From PFL25 sp046260155 (GTDB lineage: Bacteria; Chloroflexota; Anaerolineae; Anaerolineales; UBA4823): a stretch of 64,000 nucleotides of DNA. The stretch is taken from NCBI GenBank assembly GCA_046260155.1, contig JBJYXV010000077.1, positions 62,001 through 126,000 of the forward strand, read 5' to 3'. This document shows, piece by piece, positions 9,240-18,160 of the stretch. How positions within the stretch are numbered: position 1 is the first letter of the stretch; every line of letters starts with the position of its first letter. The notes under the pieces were generated by a model. That model saw only the letters and a list, made by a program, of their open reading frames with translations. It was not told the origin of the DNA and made no database searches. Made by a program: the position numbers and the translations under genes.

Positions 9240-9516
9240 TTCTTACAGCAATGATACTAGTGGGAGTCTTTCTACGTTATAATGTTTTCCTTTGGAAGGG
9301 TGAGGGAAGATCCAAACCCGGAACAGGAAACATGAATCCATGAACTGAGAGGATGTCCTGATGATGGGTATAAAATTGGTGCCAGTTGCAGCTTTCTTTG
9401 AAGATGGCCAGCACCAATCACCGGGATTTTCACCTCCTGTGCCAACAAAAACTGCTGGTTGGTTTTGGGGTGATGCGATGTTTTCATTAATGGATGGCCG
9501 CAGGTAAGGGGCATAA
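9240..9516. other. Gene-free stretch between alaS and the flippase-like gene
   Basis: No recognised gene. On the plus strand a TATAAT hexamer at 9276-9281 (weak -35) could give a 5' leader of over 200 bases for the flippase operon. The leader holds an inverted repeat TTGGTGC/GCACCAA (9376-9382 and 9411-9417) and a 48-codon ORF (9361-9507) whose product matches no family known to me. No known riboswitch consensus was recognised. Minus-strand ORFs here are more likely chance. Confidence 0.3.
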
Positions 9517-10566
9517 ATGTCTCCAACTGATCCAGAAAATGCAGCACCAATAGAAGGGGGAAAAAGCCGTTCCACCTGGAAATGGTGGCAGATCCTGCTA
9601 TCTGTGGTTTTATTGGGTCTGCTGCTGTATTTCTTCTGGCCGCTCCTGGGGGAAATTAAAGCAGCAGCCAATTTGTTCCTTGTCGCGGATTGGATCTGGT
9701 TCTTGGTGGCGGTCCTAGTCCAAATCATTTCGTATGGATTTTTAACCTGGTTGAACGCGCTTGCCTTGCAGCCTTTTAATGGCAGGATTAGTTTTATCAG
9801 TTTGGCCGGGGTTTTAACTTCCATGGCTTTTATTGCTGTGGCTATCCCCAGTGCTGGATTAAGTGGAGTTGCACTGCGTGTTCACCTGCTGCGGAAGTAT
9901 GGTTACCTGCCTGAGGAATCCTTGTTTTCCCTGGTGGTGGAAACCTCTGCAGAATTAATTGCCTTGGCATCCGTCGCGGTGATCGGTCTGGCTTACCTGG
10001 TTCAAAGCGGGGGACTTTCAACCTTAAATATCATCATCCTGGTGCTGCTTGGTGTCCTGGTCATTGTCGGGTGTGTGCTGATTTGGAGAGTGCTTGGTAG
10101 TTATACGCGCAGCCGCCGGGTGCTGGAGAAAATCGTCCGCGGTTGGAACCGGTATGGAAAGAGATTGGCGACGCTTGATTTTGATGATCTTGATCAGCGG
10201 TTGGTATTCTTCAACCAGAATATTCGTCGCTACCCGCGCTCTTCGTTCCTGATGTTTCCAGTTTCTTCCTACGGCAAGGTCATCCTGGATGTTGTCACGA
10301 TGGGGGTGTGTTTCAAACTGTTTGGCTATTCGATCGAACCTGCAACACTGCTTGTTGGCTACGGGTTGATCCTGACCCTGAGTGGGCTCAGCGCTCTACC
10401 GGGCGGCCTTGTGATGACTGAGGCCTTTATTCCAGTCGTTTTTTCCAGGTTGGGCGTGCCGGGTTCGGTCGCCATCGCGGCGGGTTTGATGTACCGCCTG
10501 ATCGCCTTCTGGCTGGTGCGCTTTGCGGGTTATGTTTCCTGGTTGCTGCTTGAAAAAAGAAAATGA
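9517..10566 (+). CDS. Lysylphosphatidylglycerol synthase TM-region / flippase-like membrane protein
   Basis: 349 residues with about eight transmembrane segments, starting at residues 30-48. It matches the UPF0104/LPG_synthase_TM family: the conserved segment around AIPSAGLSGVALRVHLLRKYG (near 110-130) and a C-terminal LSGLSALPGGLVMTEAF are typical. Family members include the flippase half of MprF and glycolipid-related proteins; here the lysyl-transfer domain is absent, so a lipid-handling membrane role is inferred. A purine-rich AAGGGG precedes the ATG at a suitable distance. The stop overlaps the ATG of the next gene by 4 bases (10563-10566), so the three genes from 9517 to 12820 form one operon. 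Confidence 0.75.
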   Translation: MSPTDPENAAPIEGGKSRSTWKWWQILLSVVLLGLLLYFFWPLLGEIKAAANLFLVADWIWFLVAVLVQIISYGFLTWLNALALQPFNGRISFISLAGVLTSMAFIAVAIPSAGLSGVALRVHLLRKYGYLPEESLFSLVVETSAELIALASVAVIGLAYLVQSGGLSTLNIIILVLLGVLVIVGCVLIWRVLGSYTRSRRVLEKIVRGWNRYGKRLATLDFDDLDQRLVFFNQNIRRYPRSSFLMFPVSSYGKVILDVVTMGVCFKLFGYSIEPATLLVGYGLILTLSGLSALPGGLVMTEAFIPVVFSRLGVPGSVAIAAGLMYRLIAFWLVRFAGYVSWLLLEKRK

Positions 10567-12131
10567 GCAATCCAAGCGAGAGAAAATATCTGTATTTTGC
10601 TGTTTTTGCTTCTGGGATGACCACCCTTGCAGTAGAATTAGCTGCCTCGCGACTATTGGGCAATATATTCGGGACCAGCAATCTGGTTTGGGCCAGCATC
10701 ATTGGCCTGATCTTAATTTACCTGACCGCCGGTTATTTCCTCGGGGGTTGGTGGGCTGATCGATCGCCTAATTTCCGGACAATGTACCTGATTATGGCCT
10801 GGGGTGCATTTTTGATTGGATTGGTGCCCCTCGTGGCGCACCCCGTATTAAGGGCCGCAGCCAACGCCTTTGACCAGCTGCAAGTCGGTATCCTCTTCGG
10901 ATCTTTCAGCGGAGTTTTAATCCTGTTCAGCGTACCAGTTACGCTGCTCGGGACCGTCTCTCCCTTTGCAATCCGCTTATCGCTCCGCACGCCGCAGGAA
11001 GCAGGGCGCATCTCCGGCCGCATCTACGCCATCTCAACCCTGGGCTCATTTGTTGGCACATTTCTGCCAGTGCTTGTCCTGATCCCGACCCTCGGGACGA
11101 CAAAGACCTTCGTCGTCTTCAGCGAGTTCCTGATGATTGTCGCACTGATCGGGATGTGGATTTCGTGTGGGTTCCGTGTTGCACTGCGCTGGTTTTGGAT
11201 GCCGCTGGTTGTCATGCTGCTGATGATCCTTGGTTTCGGCCAGGGAATTAAATCCACCAGCGGGCAAATCTATGAAACTGAATCCTCTTATAACTATATC
11301 CAGGTGCTTGAAGCAGATGGGTACCGTTATTTGCGGCTCAATGAAGGCCAGGGTATTCACTCGGCATACCATCCCACTGAGCTCAATTATTATGGTCCCT
11401 GGAAGCAATTTCTGGCAGCCCCATTTTTCAACAAACCACCGTTTTCCCCCCAGGATATTCAAAGCATGGCGATTGTCGGCCTGGCGGGTGGCACTGTTGC
11501 CCGGCAGGCCAGCGAGGTACTGGGACCCATCCCGATTGATGGTTTTGAGATCGATGGCGAAATTATTGAAGTGGGAAGAAAATTCTTCGATATGAATCAA
11601 CCAAACCTGAATGCTCTTTCCCTGGATGGTCGTTGGGGATTGGAACACAGCCAGCGAAAATATGATTTGATTGCTCTCGATGCCTATCGCCCGCCGTACA
11701 TCCCCTGGCACCTGACTACGGTCGAATTCTTCAAGTTGGTGAGTGATCGTTTATCAGATCAGGGTGCAGTGGGTATTAATGTGGGTCGCGCACCTGGTGA
11801 TCGAAGGTTGATAGATGGTATCGTCACCACCTTACAGCAGGTATTCCCTTCGGTGTATATCATTGATGTGCCGGATACCTTTAATTCTATTATTTATGCG
11901 ACGAAGCAGCCAACCTCAACGGATAATTTGTTCTTCAATTTTTTCCAACTATCAGAACAGGATCAGGTTCATCCACTTCTACTGGAAGCCCTGCAGGTCA
12001 GCGCAATGAATTTGCAGCCATTACCTGAACCAAGCATGGTGTTTACCGATGACCTGGCGCCGATCGAATGGATAACCAATGATATGGTATTGAGATTCAT
12101 GCTTTATGGAGATATGGAGGCATTGCAATGA
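10563..12131 (+). CDS. Fused transporter-like membrane domain and spermidine-synthase-like domain
   Basis: 522 residues. The N-terminal ~220 residues hold about seven hydrophobic helices, opening with the motif GMTTLAVELAASRLLGNIFGTSN that is typical of 'fused MFS/spermidine synthase' proteins. The C-terminal half (from about 235) has the Rossmann fold of spermidine-synthase-like enzymes: YNYIQV, LRLNEGQGIHSAY, GLAGGTVARQA as the cofactor loop, DGFEIDGEIIEVGRKFF and the DLIALDAYRPPYIPWHLTTVEFF strand. The product is not known; polyamine synthesis is unproven for this subgroup. It overlaps both neighbours by 4 bases (10563-10566 and 12128-12131). Confidence 0.8.
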   Translation: MSNPSERKYLYFAVFASGMTTLAVELAASRLLGNIFGTSNLVWASIIGLILIYLTAGYFLGGWWADRSPNFRTMYLIMAWGAFLIGLVPLVAHPVLRAAANAFDQLQVGILFGSFSGVLILFSVPVTLLGTVSPFAIRLSLRTPQEAGRISGRIYAISTLGSFVGTFLPVLVLIPTLGTTKTFVVFSEFLMIVALIGMWISCGFRVALRWFWMPLVVMLLMILGFGQGIKSTSGQIYETESSYNYIQVLEADGYRYLRLNEGQGIHSAYHPTELNYYGPWKQFLAAPFFNKPPFSPQDIQSMAIVGLAGGTVARQASEVLGPIPIDGFEIDGEIIEVGRKFFDMNQPNLNALSLDGRWGLEHSQRKYDLIALDAYRPPYIPWHLTTVEFFKLVSDRLSDQGAVGINVGRAPGDRRLIDGIVTTLQQVFPSVYIIDVPDTFNSIIYATKQPTSTDNLFFNFFQLSEQDQVHPLLLEALQVSAMNLQPLPEPSMVFTDDLAPIEWITNDMVLRFMLYGDMEALQ

Positions 12132-12820
12132 CAGAAGTACAAGCTGTAGAGAAAGTTCCTGCATTTAATAATTGGTTATCATGGTTGGTGACAGTCCTGG
12201 TTCCGGTGGTATTGATCCTGACTTCAGTGCGGTTATTACTAACCCCTGCATTCGTCCAACTTGAATACCGCACTCCAAATTTTCCTGCTGATCCTTATGG
12301 ATTTTCTCAACAGGATCGCCTGTATTGGTCGCAGATCGCCCTGGATTATTTACTCAATGATGAAGGCATTTCGTTTCTGGAAGAATTGAAATTTGAAAAT
12401 GGTAACCCGGTTTATAACGCCCGTGAACTGAAGCATATGCTCGATGTAAAAGAGGTTTTGCAATCTGCTCTTATCGTCTGGTATATCAGTTTGGCAGGGA
12501 TCTTCTTGCTCGGGGCATGGGCGTATTGGGGGGGCTGGATGCAGGCTTATAAAAAGGGGCTTTCAAGGGGTGGTTGGATCACAGCTGCCATAATTGCCGT
12601 GATCCTGGTGGCGGTGTTAATTGCTTTCAGTGTATTTTTCGTATTCTTCCACCAGATATTTTTTGAATCCGGGACATGGGTATTCAGGTTCTCAGATACC
12701 TTGATCCGCTTATTCCCACAGCGTTTCTGGCGAGATACATTTATTGCGATTGGCTTGCTCTCACTGGTTGGTGGAGCTGCGCTTGGTTATGGTTTCAGGG
12801 ACAGAACCGATAAGTCCTAG
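12128..12820 (+). CDS. DUF1461 (TIGR01906-like) integral membrane protein
   Basis: 230 residues with four to five transmembrane segments (about 17-37, 118-136, 157-180 and 210-228). The extracellular loop after the first helix has PNFPADPYGFSQQDRLYWS and a following LNDEGISFLEEL, and later NARELKHMLDVK, which are the conserved features of this family of unknown function. It is the last gene of the operon and is followed by a strong hairpin terminator at 12918-12965. Confidence 0.75.
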   Translation: MTEVQAVEKVPAFNNWLSWLVTVLVPVVLILTSVRLLLTPAFVQLEYRTPNFPADPYGFSQQDRLYWSQIALDYLLNDEGISFLEELKFENGNPVYNARELKHMLDVKEVLQSALIVWYISLAGIFLLGAWAYWGGWMQAYKKGLSRGGWITAAIIAVILVAVLIAFSVFFVFFHQIFFESGTWVFRFSDTLIRLFPQRFWRDTFIAIGLLSLVGGAALGYGFRDRTDKS

Positions 12821-12917
12821 AAAAGAAGCTGTTTCAAAATCTATGCGGGGGGCAGTAATCCTACCCATCCTCCCGGGTGGTGAATACGGGTCTGCTTGGA
12901 GGTCGTGATTTTTTGGA

Positions 12918-12965
12918 CAACAGCGGGGCTGTCTCCAGCATATGGGACAGCCCTGCTGCTTTTCA
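12918..12965 (+). terminator. Rho-independent terminator after the membrane operon
   Basis: A long stem formed by CAGCGGGGCTGTC and GACAGCCCTGCTG with an 11-base loop, followed by CTTTT on the plus strand. It lies between the convergent operon end (12820) and the apgM stop (12968). Confidence 0.75.
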
Positions 12966-12967
12966 AT

Positions 12968-14176
12968 CTAGGCGCCGAATTTCTCTAATCGTCCTGCGTG
13001 AGCGAGTGCCAGGGGGATGGTATTCAGGGCGGGGAAATTGCCTAAACTTCCATGCCCACAGGCCAGTTCACAGAAGGAATCCTGGTCGTCCGGTCTGATG
13101 GTGGCAGGAGCCCAGAATAGGAATGGGACGGGATGCCAGGAGTGGGTCTTCATCCGGGCTGGGGTGGAATGATCTCCCGTGATAATCAATACGTCCGGTT
13201 TCAAACCAAGAAGCTGGGGCAGAGCTTGATCAACCCCTTCGATAATCTTTGCTTTCCCTTCAAAATCCCCGTCTTCCCCTTTACTATCTGTTTTCTTGAT
13301 ATGGATGAAAAAGAAATCATGATCCTCCCAGACATTTTTCAATGCCTCAAATTCGTCCTCTGGGGTCTCGCCTTTGAACTGGATCACCTGCATACCGACC
13401 AGACTGGCGACACCTTTATACATTGGGTAGACGGAGATTGCCGCAGCATTCAAGCCGTAAGAATCCTTGAAGGTCGGCAAATTGGGGTCTGTTGAAAATC
13501 CGCGCAGGGTTAATCCGTTAGCTTTTTGATGACCAGCCAGGATCTGGTTGGCTTTCGCAATCCACTGGTTGAATAACACGGCGGTTGGTTCTGCAACGGG
13601 TAATTGGGCAACTGCAGGGTGGGGAGGGACTCCGGTGTGTTGAGGATCTGTATCCAGGATATCCGGATGGAGGTTCTCGCCACGCATTACGACCGCGAAA
13701 CGATATTCCTTGACATGGCGGACTTCGGTCGTAACCCCTGGGACTTTAACTTCTTTCAAGCGTTCGACCAGCGGGATAGCCTCATCAGTAGGTATCCGTC
13801 CAGCCCGGCGATCAGAGATGTTGCCATTCTCGTCAAGCGTGCAGAAGTTTCCCCGAGCAGCAATGTCGCCCAGACCAACTTTCAAACCGACTCCTACGGA
13901 CTCTAATACACCGCGGCCGATCTCATATTCCAGCGGATCGTATCCGAACAATGCCAGGTGAGCAGGTCCGGAACCTGGTGTAATGCCTGGCCGGATGGGT
14001 GTCGTTAATCCAAGCATTCCTTCTGAAGCCAGCTGATCCATGTGCGGCGTCTGGGCTGCCTCCAATTCCGTGGGACCGCCGGGTTTGACTGGCAATCCCC
14101 CCAGGCCATCCATGACCAGGAGAATGATTTTTGATGAGGAATCTTGTAAGAGCGGAGGAATGTAATCGAAGGGCAT
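12968..14176 (-). CDS. apgM: 2,3-bisphosphoglycerate-independent phosphoglycerate mutase, archaeal type
   Basis: 402 residues of the alkaline phosphatase superfamily. It catalyses 3-phosphoglycerate to 2-phosphoglycerate in glycolysis. The start has KIILLVMDGLGG (metal-binding Asp), then the nucleophile region GSGPAHLALFGYDP. ARGNFCTL and DRRAGRI are also conserved, and the final metal site is in VLIITGDHSTPARMKTHSWHPVPFL. This length and motif set fit ApgM rather than the longer GpmI. A clear GGAG-type ribosome site (AAAAAGGAG) lies before the ATG. It stands alone between two terminators. Confidence 0.93.
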   Translation of the reverse strand: MPFDYIPPLLQDSSSKIILLVMDGLGGLPVKPGGPTELEAAQTPHMDQLASEGMLGLTTPIRPGITPGSGPAHLALFGYDPLEYEIGRGVLESVGVGLKVGLGDIAARGNFCTLDENGNISDRRAGRIPTDEAIPLVERLKEVKVPGVTTEVRHVKEYRFAVVMRGENLHPDILDTDPQHTGVPPHPAVAQLPVAEPTAVLFNQWIAKANQILAGHQKANGLTLRGFSTDPNLPTFKDSYGLNAAAISVYPMYKGVASLVGMQVIQFKGETPEDEFEALKNVWEDHDFFFIHIKKTDSKGEDGDFEGKAKIIEGVDQALPQLLGLKPDVLIITGDHSTPARMKTHSWHPVPFLFWAPATIRPDDQDSFCELACGHGSLGNFPALNTIPLALAHAGRLEKFGA

Positions 14177-14200
14177 AAAATACTCCTTTTTATAAGCTGA

Positions 14201-14247
14201 TTAAAGGGCGCAGAGCGGTATTAATTCCACAACTCTACGCCCATTTA
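14201..14247 (-). terminator. Rho-independent terminator after the ABC ATPase gene
   Basis: On the minus strand GGGCGTAGAG pairs with CTCTGCGCCC (10 bp, one G-T pair) across a 17-base loop, followed by TTTAAT. It separates the ABC ATPase gene (ends 14303) from apgM (starts 14176). Confidence 0.65.
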
Positions 14248-14302
14248 ATGTGATTGATGGTGTGCTAAATCTTCCAATCCGGGCTCAGCGTATTCTTGCT
14301 GA

Positions 14303-15403
14303 TCAGCGGATCGCTTTTTCTGTCTCCCTGTCAAAGATGTGCATGTTCTCCATGTTAAAGACGAGCTGCATATCCTGACCAATGCTTACCTTTGTGCGTG
14401 GATCGACCCGGGCAACAAAATCGTGCTCCCCAGATTTCAGGAAGAGGAAAATCTCATTACCCATCAATTCAGTGATGTCTACCTTGGTATCCACTGGTTG
14501 GGCAGTGATTCCGCGCGGCGCAAATTCAGGGTTGATAATATCCTCAGGACGAATTCCGAAGATGATTGGTTTTCCAACTTGATCCTGGTAGGGTGCTTTG
14601 CGATCCTCCGGGATTTCAAGAGCAAAAGAATCAGCATCGACGATTAATTTGCCGTCACTTTGCTGCATTGTTGCGGGAAAGAAGTTCATAGCAGGTGACC
14701 CGATGAAGCCAGCAACGAACAAGTTGTCCGGGGCGTCGTACAGGTTCTGCGGGGTGTTAATTTGCTGCAAGACACCAGATTCGAGCACGGCGATGCGGGA
14801 AGCCATCGTCATGGCTTCGACTTGGTCGTGGGTGACATAGATGAAAGTCGTTGCAAGCTGCTGGTGCAGTTTGCTGATGTTGGCGCGAGTTTCAACCCTT
14901 AGTTTGGCATCCAGGTTTGAAAGTGGTTCATCAAAGAGAAATACCTTGGGTTCGCGCACGATGGCTCGCCCGACTGCAACTCGCTGGCGCTGACCACCAG
15001 ATAGCTGGCGGGGTTTTCGGTCGAGCAGTTCCCCAATGCCCAAAATATCCGCTGCTTCATTCACCCTTCTCTTTATGTCTTCTTTGGGTGTTTTGCGCAG
15101 TTTGAGCCCGAATGCCATGTTGTCAAAAACCGACATGTGCGGGTACAGTGCATAGGATTGGAACACCATTGCGATATCCCTGTCTTTCGGAGGGACATCG
15201 TTGACGACCTGGTCGCCAATCAATATCTGGCCTTCAGTGATATCTTCCAAACCAGCCAGACAGCGCAGTGCTGTAGACTTTCCACAGCCCGATGGACCCA
15301 CCAGGACCAGAAATTCTTTGTCTTCAATCTTGATGTCAAGATTGTTGACCGCACGGACATCACCAAAACGTTTTGTCACGTGATCGTACGTTACGCTAGC
15401 CAT
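14303..15403 (-). CDS. Sugar ABC transporter ATP-binding protein (MsmK/UgpC/MalK type)
   Basis: 366 residues. The nucleotide-binding domain has Walker A GPSGCGKST (near 38), Q-loop MVFQSYALYPHM, signature LSGGQRQRVAVGRAIVREP, Walker B VFLFDEPLSNLDAKLR and the H-loop YVTHDQVEAMTMA. The C-terminal ~130 residues are the TOBE/MalK regulatory domain (GFIGSPAMNFF; FGIRPEDI). Such ATPases energise several carbohydrate importers in trans; no permease or binding protein lies beside it, which fits a shared MsmK-like ATPase. The ATG at 15401-15403 has a GGAG site; longer in-frame extensions run into the promoter. It is divergent from mutS, with a TTGCTT-17-TATAAT promoter between. Confidence 0.92.
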   Translation of the reverse strand: MASVTYDHVTKRFGDVRAVNNLDIKIEDKEFLVLVGPSGCGKSTALRCLAGLEDITEGQILIGDQVVNDVPPKDRDIAMVFQSYALYPHMSVFDNMAFGLKLRKTPKEDIKRRVNEAADILGIGELLDRKPRQLSGGQRQRVAVGRAIVREPKVFLFDEPLSNLDAKLRVETRANISKLHQQLATTFIYVTHDQVEAMTMASRIAVLESGVLQQINTPQNLYDAPDNLFVAGFIGSPAMNFFPATMQQSDGKLIVDADSFALEIPEDRKAPYQDQVGKPIIFGIRPEDIINPEFAPRGITAQPVDTKVDITELMGNEIFLFLKSGEHDFVARVDPRTKVSIGQDMQLVFNMENMHIFDRETEKAIR

Positions 15404-15440
15404 TAGATACGTCTCCTTTCTGAACGAGTATAGTGATCTG

Positions 15441-15469
15441 ATTATAAGATCAAGGATCGAAAAAAGCAA
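15441..15469 (-). promoter_or_regulatory. Promoter of the MsmK-like ABC ATPase gene
   Basis: On the minus strand TTGCTT (15464-15469) and TATAAT (15441-15446) are separated by 17 bases. The transcript would start about 30 bases before the ATG at 15403. Confidence 0.7.
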
Positions 15470-15510
15470 CACATTGCAGAAAACCCAGCGTGAGAATCGA
15501 GAATTTAAGC

Positions 15511-15539
15511 TTGATGATTCCTTGTGCTCATCATACAAT
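15511..15539 (+). promoter_or_regulatory. mutS promoter placing +1 at the start codon
   Basis: TTGATG (15511-15516) and TACAAT (15534-15539) are separated by exactly 17 bases. The -10 box ends 6 bases before the ATG at 15546, so transcription should begin at or next to the A of the ATG. No Shine-Dalgarno sequence is present in that gap. This is the layout of a leaderless mRNA. Confidence 0.65.
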
Positions 15540-15545
15540 GGAACC

Positions 15546-18125
15546 ATGGCTGGATCAAAAGATGACACCCCGATTCGCAAACAGTATCTTGAGATCAAGA
15601 GAGAATTTCCACAAGAGATTTTGTTCTTTCGCCTGGGAGATTTTTACGAGACTTTCGACCAGGATGCGGAAATTGCTTCCCGTGAATTGGATATCGTTCT
15701 AACTACCAGGAAGGTTGCCAAAGATATACGCGTACCCATGGCAGGCATCCCTTACCATGCCATGGAAAATTATATTGCCCGTTTAATCGACAAGGGCTAC
15801 CATGTCGCAATTTGTGACCAGGTTGGTGATCAACCGATAAATGGTTTGGTACCCAGGAAAGTGACCCGGGTGTTAACGCCTGGTACTGTGCTCGAGCCAA
15901 GCCTGCTCCCCGGAGACGCCAATAATTATTTAGCCTGTGCCGTGGTCAGGGATTTGCGGGCGGGTGTAGCGTATGTGGATATCTCAACAGGTGAATTTGC
16001 GGCGACCGAAATAACCAGCACGGATATTGATGCCGCTGTCAGGTCGGAGCTGATACGCCTGCATCCGGCCGAGATATTGCATGCTGATACAACATCCTTC
16101 GAGGAAGGAATGCCTGGATTTGCTACCTCCTGGCCTGGTTGGCGGTTTGAAACTGAGCGCAGCAGGCAAGTGCTGCTGGATCATTTTGAGGCTGCATCCC
16201 TGGACGGCTTCGGGCTGCAGGGGCTGCCGCTGGCGATAGCAGCCGCAGGGGGCATTGTTCAATACCTGGAAGCAACCCAACCATCAGCTCTCAGCCTCCT
16301 GACCGCGTTATCGACTTATCATTTGGATGAATTTATGACTCTGGATGCAGCGACACGCCGCAACCTCGAGTTGACAGAGACTATCCGGGGAAGTAATAAA
16401 GATGGCGCCTTATTGGGTGTCCTGGACCATACGGTTACCCCCATGGGGGGGCGATTGATCTTCCAGTGGTTAAATAAACCGCTCCTGGATGTTGAACAGA
16501 TTCAACGACGTTTGAGCGGGGTGGCATTTTTTGTCTCTAACGGGCTCATGCGAGCAGAACTGCGTTCCAAGCTGAAAACTCTTGCAGACCTGGAACGTAT
16601 CAGCCAGCGAATTGTGAGTGGGAATGGACAACCGCGCGACCTGGTAGCTCTGCGCGAAACTTTTCAGCAGCTGCCTGAGATCAAACAGCTGCTGCCTGGG
16701 GACGATCCGGCATTGTCAGAATTGCTGAAACGGTTTCATCCCTGCCGCCAGGAACTGGAGCTGCTTGGTTCAGCACTTGAGGATGAGCCTCCTGCGACGC
16801 TCAGCAATATGGGGATCATCCGCCCCGGGTATTCAGCAGAACTTGATTCTGTCCTCGAAAGTTCGCGGCATGCCCGGGATTGGATTGCGAATCTTGAATC
16901 CATTGAGCGAAAACGGACGGGAATCAAATCCTTGAAGGTTGGTTATAACAAGGTGTTCGGATATTACCTGGAAGTTACCAAGGCCAATGCGGACTTGGTA
17001 CCAGCTGACTATATTCGCAAGCAAACCCTGGTGAATGCGGAACGTTATATCACGCCTGATTTGAAGGAATACGAAACCCTGGTTTTAAACGCAGAGGAAC
17101 ACATCCACGAGATCGAGGTTCGCCTGTTTCATGAATTGTGCGAACGATTAAGTCTCTCAGCGGAAAAAATGTTGGCAACTGCTCAAAGTGTTGCCCGTCT
17201 GGATGTATATGCCAGCTTGGCCGAAGCTGCGGTGATAAATGCATACGTGCACCCGGAAGTGGTTGTTGAGGATGCGCTTGATATCCAGCAGGGTCGCCAT
17301 CCAGTAGTCGAGCAGATGATGAGCAGTGAGAGGTTTATGCCGAATGATGCGTTTTTTGAAAGTGATGAACGCATCCGCATCATTACCGGACCAAATATGT
17401 CCGGCAAGTCGACCTTCCTGCGGCAGGTGGCGTTGATCGTACTCATGGCCCAGATCGGCAGCTTTGTGCCGGCTGAATCAGCCCGGATCGGCCTGGTTGA
17501 CCGCATTTTTACCCGGATTGGAGCACAGGATGAGATATACGCCGGTCAGTCAACATTTATGGTTGAAATGGTTGAAATGGCCAATATTCTGCATCATGCG
17601 ACTAACCGCAGCTTGCTGATCCTGGACGAGATTGGCAGGGGAACGAGTACTTATGATGGTGTTTCCATTGCGTGGGCAGTGATTGAATATATTCATAACC
17701 ATCCCAGCTTGAGGGCGAAGACCCTTTTTGCAACGCATTACCATGAGCTCACCCAGCTTGCTGAGCTGCTCCCCGGGGTGAAGAACTATAACGTGGCGGT
17801 AAGCGAAGCAGGAAACGAGGTAGTCTTCTTACATACGATTGTCCCAGGAGGTGCAGATCGCTCTTACGGAATCCATGTCGGGCAGTTGGCTGGTTTACCA
17901 AGACCCGTCGTGCAACGGGCGAGTGAAATTCTCCAGCTGTTGGAAGCATCCGCCGGGAAAGCTGCCCGGATCGACCCTCAAGCTCCCCAGCAGATGGCAC
18001 TCTTTCCTGAGACAAATCCATTATTGGAAGAGCTGGATGATCTTGATATGAATACACTGTCTCCGATCGAAGCTTTGAACAAATTGTATGAGTGGCAGCG
18101 TAAATTCTTAAAGAAGGAAGATTGA
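15546..18125 (+). CDS. mutS: DNA mismatch repair protein MutS
   Basis: 859 residues, the usual size for MutS1. The mismatch-wedge Phe-x-Glu is in RLGDFYETF (near residue 35). The connector, lever and clamp regions follow (YNKVFGYYLEVTKAN near 470). The ATPase has Walker A GPNMSGKST (near 614), Walker B LILDEIGRGTSTYDG (near 688) and ATHYHELTQLAELL. It binds base mismatches and recruits the repair machinery. No mutL is in the window. A TTG further upstream is in frame, but it lies 5' of the promoter boxes and the extra 24 residues do not fit the family; the ATG at 15546 was chosen. It is probably translated from a leaderless mRNA. Confidence 0.97.
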   Translation: MAGSKDDTPIRKQYLEIKREFPQEILFFRLGDFYETFDQDAEIASRELDIVLTTRKVAKDIRVPMAGIPYHAMENYIARLIDKGYHVAICDQVGDQPINGLVPRKVTRVLTPGTVLEPSLLPGDANNYLACAVVRDLRAGVAYVDISTGEFAATEITSTDIDAAVRSELIRLHPAEILHADTTSFEEGMPGFATSWPGWRFETERSRQVLLDHFEAASLDGFGLQGLPLAIAAAGGIVQYLEATQPSALSLLTALSTYHLDEFMTLDAATRRNLELTETIRGSNKDGALLGVLDHTVTPMGGRLIFQWLNKPLLDVEQIQRRLSGVAFFVSNGLMRAELRSKLKTLADLERISQRIVSGNGQPRDLVALRETFQQLPEIKQLLPGDDPALSELLKRFHPCRQELELLGSALEDEPPATLSNMGIIRPGYSAELDSVLESSRHARDWIANLESIERKRTGIKSLKVGYNKVFGYYLEVTKANADLVPADYIRKQTLVNAERYITPDLKEYETLVLNAEEHIHEIEVRLFHELCERLSLSAEKMLATAQSVARLDVYASLAEAAVINAYVHPEVVVEDALDIQQGRHPVVEQMMSSERFMPNDAFFESDERIRIITGPNMSGKSTFLRQVALIVLMAQIGSFVPAESARIGLVDRIFTRIGAQDEIYAGQSTFMVEMVEMANILHHATNRSLLILDEIGRGTSTYDGVSIAWAVIEYIHNHPSLRAKTLFATHYHELTQLAELLPGVKNYNVAVSEAGNEVVFLHTIVPGGADRSYGIHVGQLAGLPRPVVQRASEILQLLEASAGKAARIDPQAPQQMALFPETNPLLEELDDLDMNTLSPIEALNKLYEWQRKFLKKED

Positions 18126-18129
18126 AATT

Positions 18130-18160
18130 GTGGTCTGTTTTCTTTTATTCAGACCTTAAT
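18130..18160. terminator. Possible terminator between convergent mutS and the next gene
   Basis: GGTCTG (18132-18137) and CAGACC (18150-18155) form a 6-bp stem around a T-rich loop, directly after the mutS stop and touching the stop of the convergent gene. The stem is short, so this is only a weak candidate. Confidence 0.3.

Noticed and set aside
9243..9824. 193-residue minus-strand ORF
   Set aside because: It overlaps the start of the flippase-like gene, has no ribosome site and no family match.
11046..11711. 221-residue minus-strand ORF
   Set aside because: It lies inside the spermidine-synthase-like gene, whose domain structure is clear; composition is non-protein-like.
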